Origin: Clostridiales bacterium
GTDB taxonomy: Bacteria; Bacillota; Clostridia; Christensenellales; Aristaeellaceae
Reading direction: 5' to 3'
DNA length: 64,000 nucleotides
Assembly (NCBI GenBank): GCA_022787165.1
Contig: JALFVL010000002.1
Span: 42,795-106,794 of the forward strand
Part shown: piece by piece, positions 17,213-25,721 of the stretch
How positions within the stretch are numbered: position 1 is the stretch's first letter
Layout: each line of letters opens with the position of its first letter
Notes under the pieces: generated by a model
The model's database searches: none
What the model was told of the DNA's origin: nothing
What the model saw: the letters and a program-made list of their open reading frames with translations, nothing else
Position numbers and translations under genes: made by a program

Positions 17213-18277
17213 TCAGATGCGCTGCGCGACGAGGTCGCCCATCTGCGTACAGCCAACCCTCGTGCAGCCCTCGGAGAAGATGTCGCCCGTGCGATAGCCC
17301 TCGTCAAGCACCCGGGAGACGGCCTGCTCGATGGCCGCGGCCTCATCCTCCAGGTCCAGGCTGTGGCGCAGCAGCAGCGCGCCGGAGAGGATCGTGCCCA
17401 GCGGGTTGGCGATGTCCCGGCCGGCGATGTCGGGCGCGGAGCCGTGAATCGGCTCATACAATCCGCGTGTGCCGCTGCCCAGGCTCGCGGAGGGCATCAT
17501 GCCCAGGCTGCCCGCGATGGCGGCGCTCTCGTCGGAGAGGATGTCGCCGAAGAGGTTGCCGGTGATCATGACGTCGAACTGGCTCGGGCGCAGGATGAGC
17601 TGCATCGCGGCGTTGTCGACGTACATATAGCTGACCTCGACCTCGGGGTAATCGCTGGCGACCTTCGCGACGGTCTCGCGCCAGAGGCGGGAGCATTCGA
17701 GAACGTTCGCCTTGTCCACCGAGCAGAGCTTGCCGCGGCGCTTCTTCGCCATCTCAAAGCCGATGCGCGCGAGGCGCTCGACCTCCATCTCGGAATAGGC
17801 CATCTCGTCGGTCGCGGCCTTGCGGTCCTCGCTGCGCCAGCGCTTGCCGAAGTAGATGTCGCCCGTCAGCTCGCGCAGGATCATGATGTCGATTGGCTTG
17901 CTGATGATGTCCGGGCGCAGCGGACAGGCGCCGGCCAGCTGCGGATGGATCGTGCAGGGGCGCAGATTCGCGAACACCTGCATGCCCTTGCGCAGGGCGA
18001 GCAGGCCCTTTTCCGGGCGGCGGGCGGCCTCCACGCCGTCCCACTTCGGGCCGCCGACGCTGCCCATGAGCACGGCATCCGCCGCGTTGCAGGCCGCGAG
18101 CGTCTCCTCGGTCAGCGGCACGCCGAATTCGTCGATGGAGGCGCCGCCGAGCCTGCGCTCGTCAAAATGGAAGGTATGACCGTACTTGGCCGCGACGGCC
18201 TGAAGCACCTTGACGGCCTGCGCGACGATCTCCGGGCCGATGTAATCGCCCGGAAGGGTGACGATATTTGCGTTCAT
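17213..18277 (-). CDS. leuB: 3-isopropylmalate dehydrogenase
   Basis: The 354-residue NAD-dependent enzyme oxidatively decarboxylates 3-isopropylmalate. Motifs include LPGDYIGPEI, GSVGGPKWD, the Mg/substrate region MITGNLFGDILSDESAAI and LYEPIHGSAPDIAGRDIANP. The ATG at 18277 is chosen because GGAGG lies 7 nt upstream, inside the end of leuD, whereas the GTG at 18283 would have only 1 nt spacing. The start is 2 nt after the leuD stop, so the genes are translationally coupled. Confidence 0.97.
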   Translation of the reverse strand: MNANIVTLPGDYIGPEIVAQAVKVLQAVAAKYGHTFHFDERRLGGASIDEFGVPLTEETLAACNAADAVLMGSVGGPKWDGVEAARRPEKGLLALRKGMQVFANLRPCTIHPQLAGACPLRPDIISKPIDIMILRELTGDIYFGKRWRSEDRKAATDEMAYSEMEVERLARIGFEMAKKRRGKLCSVDKANVLECSRLWRETVAKVASDYPEVEVSYMYVDNAAMQLILRPSQFDVMITGNLFGDILSDESAAIAGSLGMMPSASLGSGTRGLYEPIHGSAPDIAGRDIANPLGTILSGALLLRHSLDLEDEAAAIEQAVSRVLDEGYRTGDIFSEGCTRVGCTQMGDLVAQRI

Positions 18278-18279
18278 GC

Positions 18280-18774
18280 TCACGCCTCCATCCGCTTGCG
18301 CACAACCGCAGCGATGCCGCCGCTTCGGATGATCTCCTGAATGAACGGCGGGAAGGGCGCGGCGGTGAAGCTTTCGCCGGTCGTCAGGTCGTCAATTTTG
18401 CCGGTATCCAGATCGACAGCGACCTCATCCCCCTCGCGGATGGCCGCGGAGGCGGCGGGGCATTCGACGATCGCCAGGCCGATGTCGATGGCGTTGCGGT
18501 AGAAGATGCGGGCGAAGCTGTCCGCGATGACGAGCTGCACGCCGCTGGCCTTGATGGCGATGGGCGCATGCTCACGGGAGGAGCCGCAGCCGAAGTTGCG
18601 GCCCGCAACGATGATCTTGCTCGCCTTGAGCTTCTTCTTGAAGCCGCTGTCCAGATCCTCCATGCAGTGGGAGGCCAGCTCGGCGGGATCGGTGGTGTTA
18701 AGGTAGCGGGCGGGGATGATGACGTCGGTGTCGACGTGATCGCCGTATTTGATGACGGTAGACTGAACGTTCAT
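18280..18774 (-). CDS. leuD: 3-isopropylmalate dehydratase small subunit
   Basis: The 164-residue swivelling-domain subunit of isopropylmalate isomerase has DHVDTDVIIPARYL and GRNFGCGSSREHAP. It is the short form found in Clostridia and archaea. It pairs with LeuC, whose stop is 3 nt upstream of its start. Confidence 0.97.
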   Translation of the reverse strand: MNVQSTVIKYGDHVDTDVIIPARYLNTTDPAELASHCMEDLDSGFKKKLKASKIIVAGRNFGCGSSREHAPIAIKASGVQLVIADSFARIFYRNAIDIGLAIVECPAASAAIREGDEVAVDLDTGKIDDLTTGESFTAAPFPPFIQEIIRSGGIAAVVRKRMEA

Positions 18775-18777
18775 GGC

Positions 18778-20040
18778 TTAAAGCACCTCCTCGGGCGTCG
18801 CGACGCGGCCCAGAATCGCGGAAGCAGCCGCGACGGCCGGGCTGGAAAGAATGACCTCACTGCCGGTGTGGCCCATGCGGCCGACGAAGTTGCGGTTGGT
18901 CGTGGAGACGGCGCGCTCGCCGTCGGCCAGAACGCCGCAGAAGCCGCCCAGGCAGGGGCCGCAGGTCGGCATCGTAAAGATCGCGCCGGCGTCGATGAAG
19001 ATGTCGACGAGGCCCTCGGCGAGACAGCTCTTGACGACCTGCTGCGTGCCGGGGATGACGATGCAGCGGACGTTTTCATTGACCTTGTGTCCCTTGAGAA
19101 TCTGCGCGGCGACGCGCATGTCGCTGATGCGGCCGTTGGTGCAGCTGCCGATGACGACCTGGTCGATCGTCTTGTCGGCGCATTCGCGCGCGGGCTTCGT
19201 GTTTTCCGGCAGATGCGGCAGGGAGACGGTCAGGTCGAGCTCATCGAGGTCGATGGTCACGACGCGGCTGTACTCCGCGTCCTCGTCCGGCTCAAAGGCC
19301 GTCCACTCGCGGGAGACGCGCTCCGCCAGATACGCGCGGCAGATGTCGTCGACCGGGAAGATGCCGTTCTTCGCGCCGGCCTCGATGGCCATGTTCGCGA
19401 TGGTCAGGCGGCCATCCATGCTGATTTCCTTCACGCCCTCGCCGGTAAACTCGAGGGACTGATACAGCGCGCCGTCCACGCCGATCTCGCCGATGAGATG
19501 GAGGATGACGTCCTTGCCGCTGACCCAGGGCTTCAGCTTGCCCTTGAGCACGACCTTGATCGCCTCCGGCACCTTGAACCAGCATTCGCCGGTCGCCATG
19601 CCCACGGCCATGTCCGTGGAGCCGACGCCCGTGGAGAACGCGCCGACCGCGCCGTAGGTGCAGGTGTGGCTGTCCGCGCCGATGATGACCTCACCCGGCG
19701 CGACGAGGCCCTGCTCCGGCAGCAGCGCATGCTCGATGCCCACGCGGCCGACCTCGAAGTAGTTGACGATCTTCTGCGCGCGCGCGAATTCGCGCATCTG
19801 CTTGGCCATCGTCGCGGACTTGATGTCCTTGTTGGGGACGAAGTGGTCCGGCACCAGCGCGATCTTCGCCGGGTCGAACACCTTCGTCGCGCCCATCTTC
19901 TCAAACTCATTGATCGCCACGGGCGCGGTGATGTCGTTGCCCAGCACAAGGTTCAGCTTGCACATGAGCAGCTCGCCTGCGCGGCAGCGCTCAACCCCCG
20001 CGGCGCGCGCGAGGATTTTCTGTGTCATGGTCATGCCCAT
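18778..20040 (-). CDS. leuC: 3-isopropylmalate dehydratase large subunit
   Basis: The 420-residue aconitase-family subunit carries the [4Fe-4S] cysteines in VIGSCTNGR and [11 protein letters not shown], and [15 protein letters not shown]. It isomerises 2- to 3-isopropylmalate together with LeuD. The start ATG at 20040 is 9 nt from GGGAGG; internal ATGs at codons 3 and 5 are closer to no better site. First gene of leuCDB behind a T-box. leuA is not present in the window. Confidence 0.97.
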   Translation of the reverse strand: MGMTMTQKILARAAGVERCRAGELLMCKLNLVLGNDITAPVAINEFEKMGATKVFDPAKIALVPDHFVPNKDIKSATMAKQMREFARAQKIVNYFEVGRVGIEHALLPEQGLVAPGEVIIGADSHTCTYGAVGAFSTGVGSTDMAVGMATGECWFKVPEAIKVVLKGKLKPWVSGKDVILHLIGEIGVDGALYQSLEFTGEGVKEISMDGRLTIANMAIEAGAKNGIFPVDDICRAYLAERVSREWTAFEPDEDAEYSRVVTIDLDELDLTVSLPHLPENTKPARECADKTIDQVVIGSCTNGRISDMRVAAQILKGHKVNENVRCIVIPGTQQVVKSCLAEGLVDIFIDAGAIFTMPTCGPCLGGFCGVLADGERAVSTTNRNFVGRMGHTGSEVILSSPAVAAASAILGRVATPEEVL

Positions 20041-20085
20041 TGTCGTTTTCCTCCCTTTGTTCAAGTGGCGTCCCCGAAGGACAAA

Positions 20086-20357
20086 CAAAAACCTCGCACC
20101 TGCTTTTCGCAGGGGCGAGGCCTGAATTGCCACACTGTACCACCCTGATTCAGTCTCCGTCCGGGCACGCAGCTGCGGCGCGGAAACCCTCTGTGCCTTA
20201 ACGCGGCAAATTCGTCCCGCGCTTATCACACGGGCGGCTCAGGAGTGAGTTATCCCGCTCATCTGCCGCCGGCTCGCACCGGGCGCCGGCTCTCTGAGGA
20301 TCAGATTTCGCGTCTTTGTTCCGTCATTGCCTTTCAAAAAAGCGATGTGCGATTTGC
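20086..20357 (-). promoter_or_regulatory. T-box leader of leuCDB, predicted tRNA-Leu responsive
   Basis: On the minus strand the stem I apical features AGAGAGCCGG and CGGTGCGAGCCGG are followed by the T-box AGGGTGGTACAGTGTGG (20129-20146) and a terminator CCTCGC-CCTGC-GAAAA-GCAGG-GCGAGG with Ts (20086-20120). A CTC codon in GATAACTCACTCC (about 20247-20249) is a plausible leucine specifier. Class is clear; specificity is inferred. Confidence 0.88.
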
Positions 20358-20362
20358 ATATT

Positions 20363-20391
20363 ATTGTAGCGGGTTTAAGGGGGCTTGTCAA
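20363..20391 (-). promoter_or_regulatory. Promoter of the leu T-box operon
   Basis: On the minus strand TTGACA and TACAAT are separated by 17 bp. Confidence 0.85.
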
Positions 20392-20423
20392 GCGGGAAAA
20401 CGCGCGGCAGCCGCAAAGCCCGC

Positions 20424-20453
20424 TTGCCCGGATGCCGCTTTATGTGGTATGCT
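20424..20453 (+). promoter_or_regulatory. Promoter of the small toxin gene
   Basis: TTGCCC and TATGCT are separated by 18 bp, 75 bp upstream of the toxin start codon. Confidence 0.6.
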
Positions 20454-20528
20454 GTATGCATGTAGGCAGGCAGGTGCTGCCGGTGGTTTCTCCCTTCAAG
20501 CGCGTACTGAAGAAGGGAGGATGATCGT

Positions 20529-20609
20529 ATGTCGGATTATGAGATGATCATGATCTTTCTGACGATTCTCTCCTTGCTCATTCTGGCAAGCCATAGAAAC
20601 GACAGATAA
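20529..20609 (+). CDS. Small hydrophobic toxin, TxpA/BsrG-like (putative holin-like toxin), type I TA
   Basis: The 26-residue peptide MSDYEMIMIFLTILSLLILA followed by SHRNDR has one membrane helix (about residues 6-20) and a short charged tail, the layout of Firmicute TxpA/BsrG/'holin-like' type I toxins. The ATG follows GGGAGG with 8-nt spacing. Its mRNA ends in the hairpin at 20614-20650. A strong opposing promoter downstream would make an RNA complementary to that 3' end, as in txpA/RatA. Toxicity is inferred from size, topology and locus layout only. Confidence 0.75.
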   Translation: MSDYEMIMIFLTILSLLILASHRNDR

Positions 20610-20613
20610 ACGC

Positions 20614-20650
20614 GAACCGCCGCGCAGTTGCAGCTGCACGACGGTTCTTT
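20614..20650. terminator. Shared terminator hairpin of toxin mRNA and antisense RNA
   Basis: GAACCG (20614-20619) pairs with CGGTTC (20642-20647) around an inner GCAG/CTGC stem; TTTACC follows. The palindrome can end both transcripts. Confidence 0.65.
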
Positions 20651-20697
20651 ACCTTTAGAACCAAAGGGGGAGGCCACGCGCAAACGGCCCCCTGCCT
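20614..20697 (-). ncRNA. Predicted antisense antitoxin RNA
   Basis: A transcript from the minus-strand promoter at 20704-20732 would start near 20697 and run through the toxin 3' UTR hairpin, overlapping the toxin mRNA tail to tail. It contains no start codon with a ribosome site. The end point is not certain and may extend into the toxin frame. Confidence 0.55.
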
Positions 20698-20703
20698 GTC
20701 TAC

Positions 20704-20732
20704 ATTGTACGCTTTCGGCCCGCTTCTGTCAA
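20704..20732 (-). promoter_or_regulatory. Promoter of the antisense RNA
   Basis: On the minus strand TTGACA and TACAAT are separated by 17 bp, with no coding sequence downstream except the opposing toxin gene. Confidence 0.75.
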
Positions 20733-20753
20733 GCCAGACGCGGGCCGTCTTTT
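20716..20753 (+). terminator. Plus-strand terminator overlapping the antisense promoter
   Basis: CGGCCCGC (20716-20723) pairs with GCGGGCCG (20740-20747) and is followed by TCTTTTTTG. It encloses the -35 box of the antisense promoter. Confidence 0.7.
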
Positions 20754-20768
20754 TTGCCCTACGCCGGT

Positions 20769-21326
20769 TCAGCGCGCGCCTTCTCCCCGAAAAAGCGCCT
20801 CCCAGCGCGCACGGGTCAGATGGTTGATGTGCTCGGTGTGCAGCGCGCCCGTGCGGTCGGCCTTGTTTTCAACCGTGTGATGGGGGAGGAAGCCGCATTT
20901 CTCCTGCACGCGCCTGGACTGCACGTTGCCCTCGTAATAGCCGCACCAGACGGCGCTGCAACGGAGCGTCTCAAAGCAATACGCCAGCAGCGCGCGCACG
21001 GCCTCGGGAATCAGCCCCTGCCCCCAGAAGGGGCGGCCGATCCAGTAGCCGAGCTCCGCCTCGTCCGCGGCGACGTCCGTCGTACCTCTGCCCTCGCGCA
21101 TCACGCCGACGCTGCCGATGACCTCGCCCGTCTCCCGCAGCACGACGGCGCAGTTCTGCGGATCGGAGAGGATCTCGCGGATGACCGTCCGGCTGTCCTC
21201 GACGCTCGTATGCGGCGCCCAGCCGGCGCGCGGGCCGACCTCGGGATCGCTGGCATAGCGGTAGAGATCCTCCGCGTCCGCCTCCGTAAAGGGGCGCAGA
21301 ATCAGGCGCTGCGTTTCAAGCCGCAT
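20769..21326 (-). CDS. GNAT-family acetyltransferase (RimJ/RimL type)
   Basis: The 185-residue protein begins MRLETQRLILRPFTEADAED and has the acetyl-CoA-binding region IGRPFWGQGLIPEAVRALL and GYYEGNVQSRRVQEKCGF, typical of the RimJ/L subgroup that acetylates protein or small-molecule amines. The start follows GAGGTGATC. It lies 9 nt after the rRNA methyltransferase gene, in one operon. The substrate is unknown. Confidence 0.9.
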   Translation of the reverse strand: MRLETQRLILRPFTEADAEDLYRYASDPEVGPRAGWAPHTSVEDSRTVIREILSDPQNCAVVLRETGEVIGSVGVMREGRGTTDVAADEAELGYWIGRPFWGQGLIPEAVRALLAYCFETLRCSAVWCGYYEGNVQSRRVQEKCGFLPHHTVENKADRTGALHTEHINHLTRARWEALFRGEGAR

Positions 21327-21335
21327 GGGATCACC

Positions 21336-22244
21336 TCATCTCTTCTTTCTGCGCAGCTTCGCCACGAAGAAGCCCTCATAGCGCGCGTCCGGGCAGACGC
21401 ACAGCGTTCCCGGCACGCTGACCGGAAGCCGCGGCACGTCCTCAAAGCCCGCAAGCTCCAGCGGGACGACCTCCGCGCCCATACGCGCTGTGGCGCGGCG
21501 CACCATCTCGCCGTTCTCCTGCTCGAGCACGGAGCAGGTCGAATAGATCATCTCATGCCCGGGCCTGAGCAGCCGGAGCGCCTTTGCAAGCAGCGCCTCC
21601 TGCGTTTTGGTCACGCGGGCGAGGGTCTCCCTGTCAAAGCGCGCGCGGGAGCGCTCGTGCAGCTGCACGGTGCCGCTGCCGGAGCAGGGCGCGTCCAGCA
21701 GAATCCGGTCAAACGCGAAGAGATCGTCGAGCTGGCGCGCGTCGATGTTCATGACGGACACGCGCGTGACGCCCTGGCGCGCGAGATTGAAGCGCAGCCT
21801 TTCGGCGCGCGCGGCGTTTCGCTCGCAGGCCGTGATCATCGCGCGGTTGCCCGTCAGCGCGGCGATCTGCGTCGTCTTGCCGCCCGGCGCGGCAGCCATG
21901 TCGAGGATGTTTTCCTCCGGCTGCGCGCCCAGCAGCAGCGGCGGAATCATCGAGGAAAGGCTTTGCAGGTAAACTTCGCCCCGCTCATAAAGCGGCAGCG
22001 CCGTCACGGTCTCCTCGCGCGCATCCTCGAGCACGAGCGCGTCGCCGCTCCACGGCACGCTCTGCGTCTCAACGCCCGCCTTACGGAGCGCCTCGCGCAC
22101 GGCCTGCGGCTGCACCTTGAGCCGGTTGACGCGCAGCGTCGTCGCGCGCTTTGCGGCATAGCCCTGCGCGATGCGCTCCGCGTCCGCTTCGCCGTACTGG
22201 CGCAGCAGCTCGTCTTTCAAAAACTGCGGGATATCCTCTCTCAT
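21336..22244 (-). CDS. RsmB/RsmF-family rRNA (cytosine-5) methyltransferase
   Basis: The 302-residue NOL1/NOP2/Sun-family enzyme has the SAM motif MAAAPGGKTTQIA, DAPCSGSG (release cysteine) and YSTCSVLEQENGE (catalytic cysteine). Members methylate C5 of cytosine in 16S rRNA using SAM. At 302 residues it lacks the C-terminal RNA-binding extension of E. coli RsmF and resembles the shorter Gram-positive forms. The start follows GGAGGA. First gene of a two-gene operon with the acetyltransferase. Confidence 0.92.
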   Translation of the reverse strand: MREDIPQFLKDELLRQYGEADAERIAQGYAAKRATTLRVNRLKVQPQAVREALRKAGVETQSVPWSGDALVLEDAREETVTALPLYERGEVYLQSLSSMIPPLLLGAQPEENILDMAAAPGGKTTQIAALTGNRAMITACERNAARAERLRFNLARQGVTRVSVMNIDARQLDDLFAFDRILLDAPCSGSGTVQLHERSRARFDRETLARVTKTQEALLAKALRLLRPGHEMIYSTCSVLEQENGEMVRRATARMGAEVVPLELAGFEDVPRLPVSVPGTLCVCPDARYEGFFVAKLRRKKR

Positions 22245-22273
22245 CGCGGCGTTCCTCCTCCCCGGTTTTCTGT

Positions 22274-22303
22274 ATCATAGCATGAACAACGCGGCGATGA
22301 CAA
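22274..22303 (-). promoter_or_regulatory. Promoter of the methyltransferase-acetyltransferase operon
   Basis: On the minus strand TTGTCA and TATGAT are separated by 18 bp, about 30 bp before the start codon. Confidence 0.65.
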
Positions 22304-22313
22304 GAGGCTTAAG

Positions 22314-22334
22314 AAGCCCCAGACAGCGGGGCTT
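22314..22334 (-). terminator. Possible terminator of the MATE gene
   Basis: AAGCCCC pairs with GGGGCTT around a 7-nt loop just after the MATE stop. The following T content on the minus strand is weak (CTTAAGCC). Confidence 0.45.
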
Positions 22335-22349
22335 GCAGCACGCTGTCCG

Positions 22350-23702
22350 TCACGCCGAGCGCATCAGCACCTTCTCCATCACCGCGCGATGCACGAGCAC
22401 GGTGAAGACCGGGCCAAGCACATCGGAGACCGGCTCCGCGTAGAACGCGGCGCGCGCGCCAAAGAGCGCCGGCAAAGCGAAGAGGGCAAGAAAATACATG
22501 AGCTTGCGGAAGAAGGAGAGCGTGAAGGAGAGGCGCATCTGGCCCAGCGCCGTGAAGCCGTCCACCAGCTCATACTGCACGCCCAGCGGGATGATCGCCA
22601 GCGTACACACGCGAATCGCCCAGGCGGAGAGCGCCAGCTGCTGCGCGTCGCTTGTGAACAGGCGCACGAACAGCGGCCCCGCCAGGCGCGCGAGCAGGAA
22701 CATGATCAGCGTGTAGAGCACGCAGAGGCGGACGATTTTTTTCTGCGCCTCGCGGACGCGGTTCATCTTCCTTGCGCCGTAGTTGAAGGCGAGGATCGTC
22801 TGCGTGCCGCCGGAGATGCCGCCCAGCGGCATCGTGACCACGAGCATGAAGCTCTGGGCGATGGTCGCGCAGGTGATCAGCGCGTCGCCCTCCGCCGCGC
22901 CGCCGTAGCGCCCGAGCACGGCGTTGAGCGCGATGATCATCACGTTGTCGACCGCGATGATGAAAAACGGCGCGAAGCCCAGCGTCAGCACACGCCGGAC
23001 AACGCGCGCCTCGGGCCAGGCAAACGCGGCGCGCACGGGCGCGCGCCCGCCCATCAGAAAGAGCAGCGCCCCGGCCGCGCTGGCCAGCTGAGAGAGCACG
23101 GTCGCCGCCGCCGCGCCGCGCACCCCCAGCCCGAGGACGAAGATGAGCAGCGGGTCGAGCAGAATGTTGAGCCCCGCGCCCAGCATCACCAGCTTCATGC
23201 CCGTCTTCGCAAAGCCCTGCGCGATGATGAACTGGTTGAGGCCGGTCGAGAGCAGCGCAAAGAGCGTGCCGCTGATGTAGATGGTAAAATACGCCTCGGC
23301 GTAGGGGTAGGTCGTCTCGCTCGCGCCAAAGAGGCGCAGCATCGGCCCGCGCAGCGGCAGCAGCAGCGCGGTCAGCAGCGCGGACGCGATCACCAGCATC
23401 GTCAGGCAGTTCCGGAGGATGCGCGACGCCTCGTCCTCCCGCCCCTCGCCCATGCACCTGCTCATCAGCGGCGCGCCGCCGATGGCGATGAGGAAGGCGA
23501 CCGAGCCCGCCATCGTCACCACCGGGCCGCAGATGCCCACGCCCGCCAGCGCGAGGCCGCCGCCGGCGATATGGCCGATGTACATGCGGTCGACGATGCT
23601 GTAGAGCACGCTGACGAACTGCGCGGCCATGCTCGGCAGCGCAATGCGCACAACGAGCCGGGAGATACCGTCCCGGCCCAGATCGTTTTCAAGCTTCCCC
23701 AT
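22350..23702 (-). CDS. MATE-family efflux transporter
   Basis: The 450-residue protein has twelve predicted membrane segments and the two-fold MATE architecture. It begins MGKLENDLGRDGISRLVVRI with FVSVLYSIVDRMYIGHI in helix 1-2 and a matching second half. Clostridial homologues export cationic drugs or metabolites with Na+ or H+. The substrate is not predictable. Its start overlaps the end of the YczE-like gene by 14 nt, so the two are co-translated. Confidence 0.92.
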   Translation of the reverse strand: MGKLENDLGRDGISRLVVRIALPSMAAQFVSVLYSIVDRMYIGHIAGGGLALAGVGICGPVVTMAGSVAFLIAIGGAPLMSRCMGEGREDEASRILRNCLTMLVIASALLTALLLPLRGPMLRLFGASETTYPYAEAYFTIYISGTLFALLSTGLNQFIIAQGFAKTGMKLVMLGAGLNILLDPLLIFVLGLGVRGAAAATVLSQLASAAGALLFLMGGRAPVRAAFAWPEARVVRRVLTLGFAPFFIIAVDNVMIIALNAVLGRYGGAAEGDALITCATIAQSFMLVVTMPLGGISGGTQTILAFNYGARKMNRVREAQKKIVRLCVLYTLIMFLLARLAGPLFVRLFTSDAQQLALSAWAIRVCTLAIIPLGVQYELVDGFTALGQMRLSFTLSFFRKLMYFLALFALPALFGARAAFYAEPVSDVLGPVFTVLVHRAVMEKVLMRSA

Positions 23703-24339
23703 AAAATTCCTTCATCCGCTCCTTCACGGCGGCGATCACCGGGCCCAGGCAAAAGCCCGTCACCACGGTCGTCAGGCCGACCGTCGACCCCAGCGCAAAG
23801 CCGATCAGCATCACGCCCACGTCCCAGCAGACACGAACCGCGCGGAAGGAGAGCCGCCTCGAGCGCGCCGCGAGGATCTGCGGCACGGCGTCGTAGGGCG
23901 CCACGCCCAGATCGACAGCCATATACACCGCCGCCGCCAGCAGAAACACCAGCATCGCCGGCACAAACACCGCCAGGCGCGCGCCAAGCGTCAGCGTCAG
24001 CAGCGCGGGAAAACGGTCGAGCACCGCCATGACGAAATCGGCCGTATAGCCGATGAGCACCATGTTGGCCAGCGTGCCCACGCCGATGCGCCCCAGGTCA
24101 CACCGCAGCACGATCAGCAGCAGCAGCGCGTTGAGCGTGAGCTGCACGGTGCCAAAGGAGATGCCCAGCAGCCGGCTCACCCCGAGGGTCATCGTCGAGC
24201 AGGGATCCGTGCCCAGCCCGATGCGGTCAAAGACCGCGACGCACACGCCCATCAGCACCATGCTCAGCAGGAGCGAAATGAGCCTTCTTCCCATGCGCGG
24301 GCGCGCCATGCCCCGCACAAGCTCCCGTATCCTCATCAT
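23689..24339 (-). CDS. YczE/YitT-like integral membrane protein
   Basis: The 216-residue protein has five or six hydrophobic helices and the YczE-family pattern: RLISLLLSMVLMGVCVAVF, GLGTDPCSTMTLGVSRLLG, LGVAPYDAVPQILA and GSTVGLTTVVTGFCLGPV. The family is of unknown biochemical function; Bacillus YczE is linked to peptide antibiotic production. Two adjacent ATGs (24339 and 24336) are possible starts behind AGAGG; I list the first. It heads a two-gene operon with the MATE exporter. Confidence 0.82.
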   Translation of the reverse strand: MMRIRELVRGMARPRMGRRLISLLLSMVLMGVCVAVFDRIGLGTDPCSTMTLGVSRLLGISFGTVQLTLNALLLLIVLRCDLGRIGVGTLANMVLIGYTADFVMAVLDRFPALLTLTLGARLAVFVPAMLVFLLAAAVYMAVDLGVAPYDAVPQILAARSRRLSFRAVRVCWDVGVMLIGFALGSTVGLTTVVTGFCLGPVIAAVKERMKEFYGEA

Positions 24340-24393
24340 CCATCCTCTTTCCCGGGCCGCGCCCGATTGTCCGCTGCGTTCACACCGGAGCAC

Positions 24394-24422
24394 ATTATAT
24401 CGGAACCGCGGGCAAACATCAA
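24394..24422 (-). promoter_or_regulatory. Promoter of yczE-like/MATE operon
   Basis: On the minus strand TTGATG and TATAAT are separated by 17 bp. Confidence 0.75.
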
Positions 24423-24500
24423 GCCGCTCGCGCCGTTTTCCGCGCGTTTTTGCTTCCGTGTAAAAACTTTGCAATTTCCCTTCCTTTTTCCATGCCTGCT

Positions 24501-24510
24501 GTGCTATACT
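24501..24510 (+). promoter_or_regulatory. Extended -10 promoter of the phosphonate-type ABC operon
   Basis: TGCTATACT forms an extended -10 element (TATACT at 24505-24510). No good -35 box is found at the right distance, which suggests help from an activator or a weak promoter. Confidence 0.5.
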
Positions 24511-24563
24511 GTACGCGTCCACATGTCACTTTTGTGTCATTACCATTGAGGAGGTTTTTTCCA

Positions 24564-25604
24564 ATGAAGAAGCTGCTTTCCCTCGCCCTGGCGCTGCTGC
24601 TTTGCATCGCCTGCGTCAGCGCCCTGGCCGACACCGTCGCCATGGACAAGCTGACCCTCCAGTTCGTCCCCTCCAAGGACGCGGACGTCATCATCACCGG
24701 CACCAAGAACCTGCCGGAGCTGCTCAAGGCCGAGCTGCTGAAGCAGGGCTACGATGTCAAGGACATCGAGATCTCTGTCGGCACCAGCTATGAGGCGACC
24801 GGCGAGGCCATGGCCGCCGGCACCATCGACATCGGCTGGCTGCCGGGCGGCACCTACGCCCTCTACAGCGACGAGGTCGAGGTCATCCTGACCGCTACCC
24901 GCGCCGGCCTGTCCAACGACAGCACCGACCCGACGACCTGGAACGGCGAGGCCAACAAGACCCTCAAGAATGGCCCGGAGGTCACCTTCTACCGCTCCCT
25001 GATCTACGCCACGCCCTCTGCCTACGGCAAGGAGCTGGCCGCCAAGGTCAACGCCGGCGAGGCGCTGACGTGGGAAGACCTTGAGAAGGCCAACTGGGCC
25101 GTGCTCAAGAACTCCTCCTCCGCGGGCTACATCTACCCGACCCTCTGGCTCCAGGACAACTACGGCAAGAAGCTGACCGATCTGCCCAGCGCCGTGACCC
25201 TCTCCGGCTACGGCGAGGCCTTCGCGCAGGCGGCTGCCGAGGCGGTCGACATCATCGTCTGCTACGCGGACGGCCGCAACGACTATGAGGCGGCCTGGAC
25301 GCTGCCCATCGATCAGGCGGACGAGACCGGCAAGCAGGGCATGGGCCGCGAGGATTCCATCTGGAACGAGCTCAATGTCATCGGCGTCACCCCGGGCATC
25401 TACAACGACACCGTCTCCATCACCAAGGCGAACCCGGCCGTCTACAATCCGGAGTTCATCGCGGCGATGCAGAACGCCCTGATCAACGTCATCAACACGC
25501 CGGAAGGCCAGGAGATCTTCAGCGTGTACAGCCACACCGGCTACGCTGTCGCGACCGATTCCGATTACGACGGCGCGCGCGCTGCGCTCAAGATCGCGCA
25601 GTAA
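24564..25604 (+). CDS. PhnD-family phosphate/phosphonate ABC transporter binding protein
   Basis: The 346-residue protein has a signal peptide (residues 1-22, ending SALA) and a type II periplasmic-binding fold: LTLQFVPSKDADVI, LPELLKAELLKQGYDVKDIE, AAGTIDIGWLPGGTYAL and the conserved SSSAGYIYPTLWL, which contacts the phosph(on)ate head group in PhnD. No lipobox cysteine follows the signal (cysteines lie within the hydrophobic core), so anchoring is unclear. The ATG is 11 nt after GAGGAGG. A terminator follows, so it can be expressed in excess of the downstream transporter genes. Confidence 0.88.
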   Translation: MKKLLSLALALLLCIACVSALADTVAMDKLTLQFVPSKDADVIITGTKNLPELLKAELLKQGYDVKDIEISVGTSYEATGEAMAAGTIDIGWLPGGTYALYSDEVEVILTATRAGLSNDSTDPTTWNGEANKTLKNGPEVTFYRSLIYATPSAYGKELAAKVNAGEALTWEDLEKANWAVLKNSSSAGYIYPTLWLQDNYGKKLTDLPSAVTLSGYGEAFAQAAAEAVDIIVCYADGRNDYEAAWTLPIDQADETGKQGMGREDSIWNELNVIGVTPGIYNDTVSITKANPAVYNPEFIAAMQNALINVINTPEGQEIFSVYSHTGYAVATDSDYDGARAALKIAQ

Positions 25605-25616
25605 CCGCTCCCCGCG

Positions 25617-25650
25617 CGGGCGGCTTCCAGGCGGAAGCCGCCCGTTTTTT
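25617..25650 (+). terminator. Terminator/attenuating hairpin after the binding-protein gene
   Basis: CGGGCGGCTTCC / GGAAGCCGCCCG with an AGGC loop and six Ts. Partial read-through would set binding protein above permease levels. Confidence 0.85.
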
Positions 25651-25721
25651 GGAAAGCCTCCACACTGGCTCAGGCTCTGCATGGACGCCCTTTTTCAGTC
25701 AATCCAAGTCTTCAGAAAATA

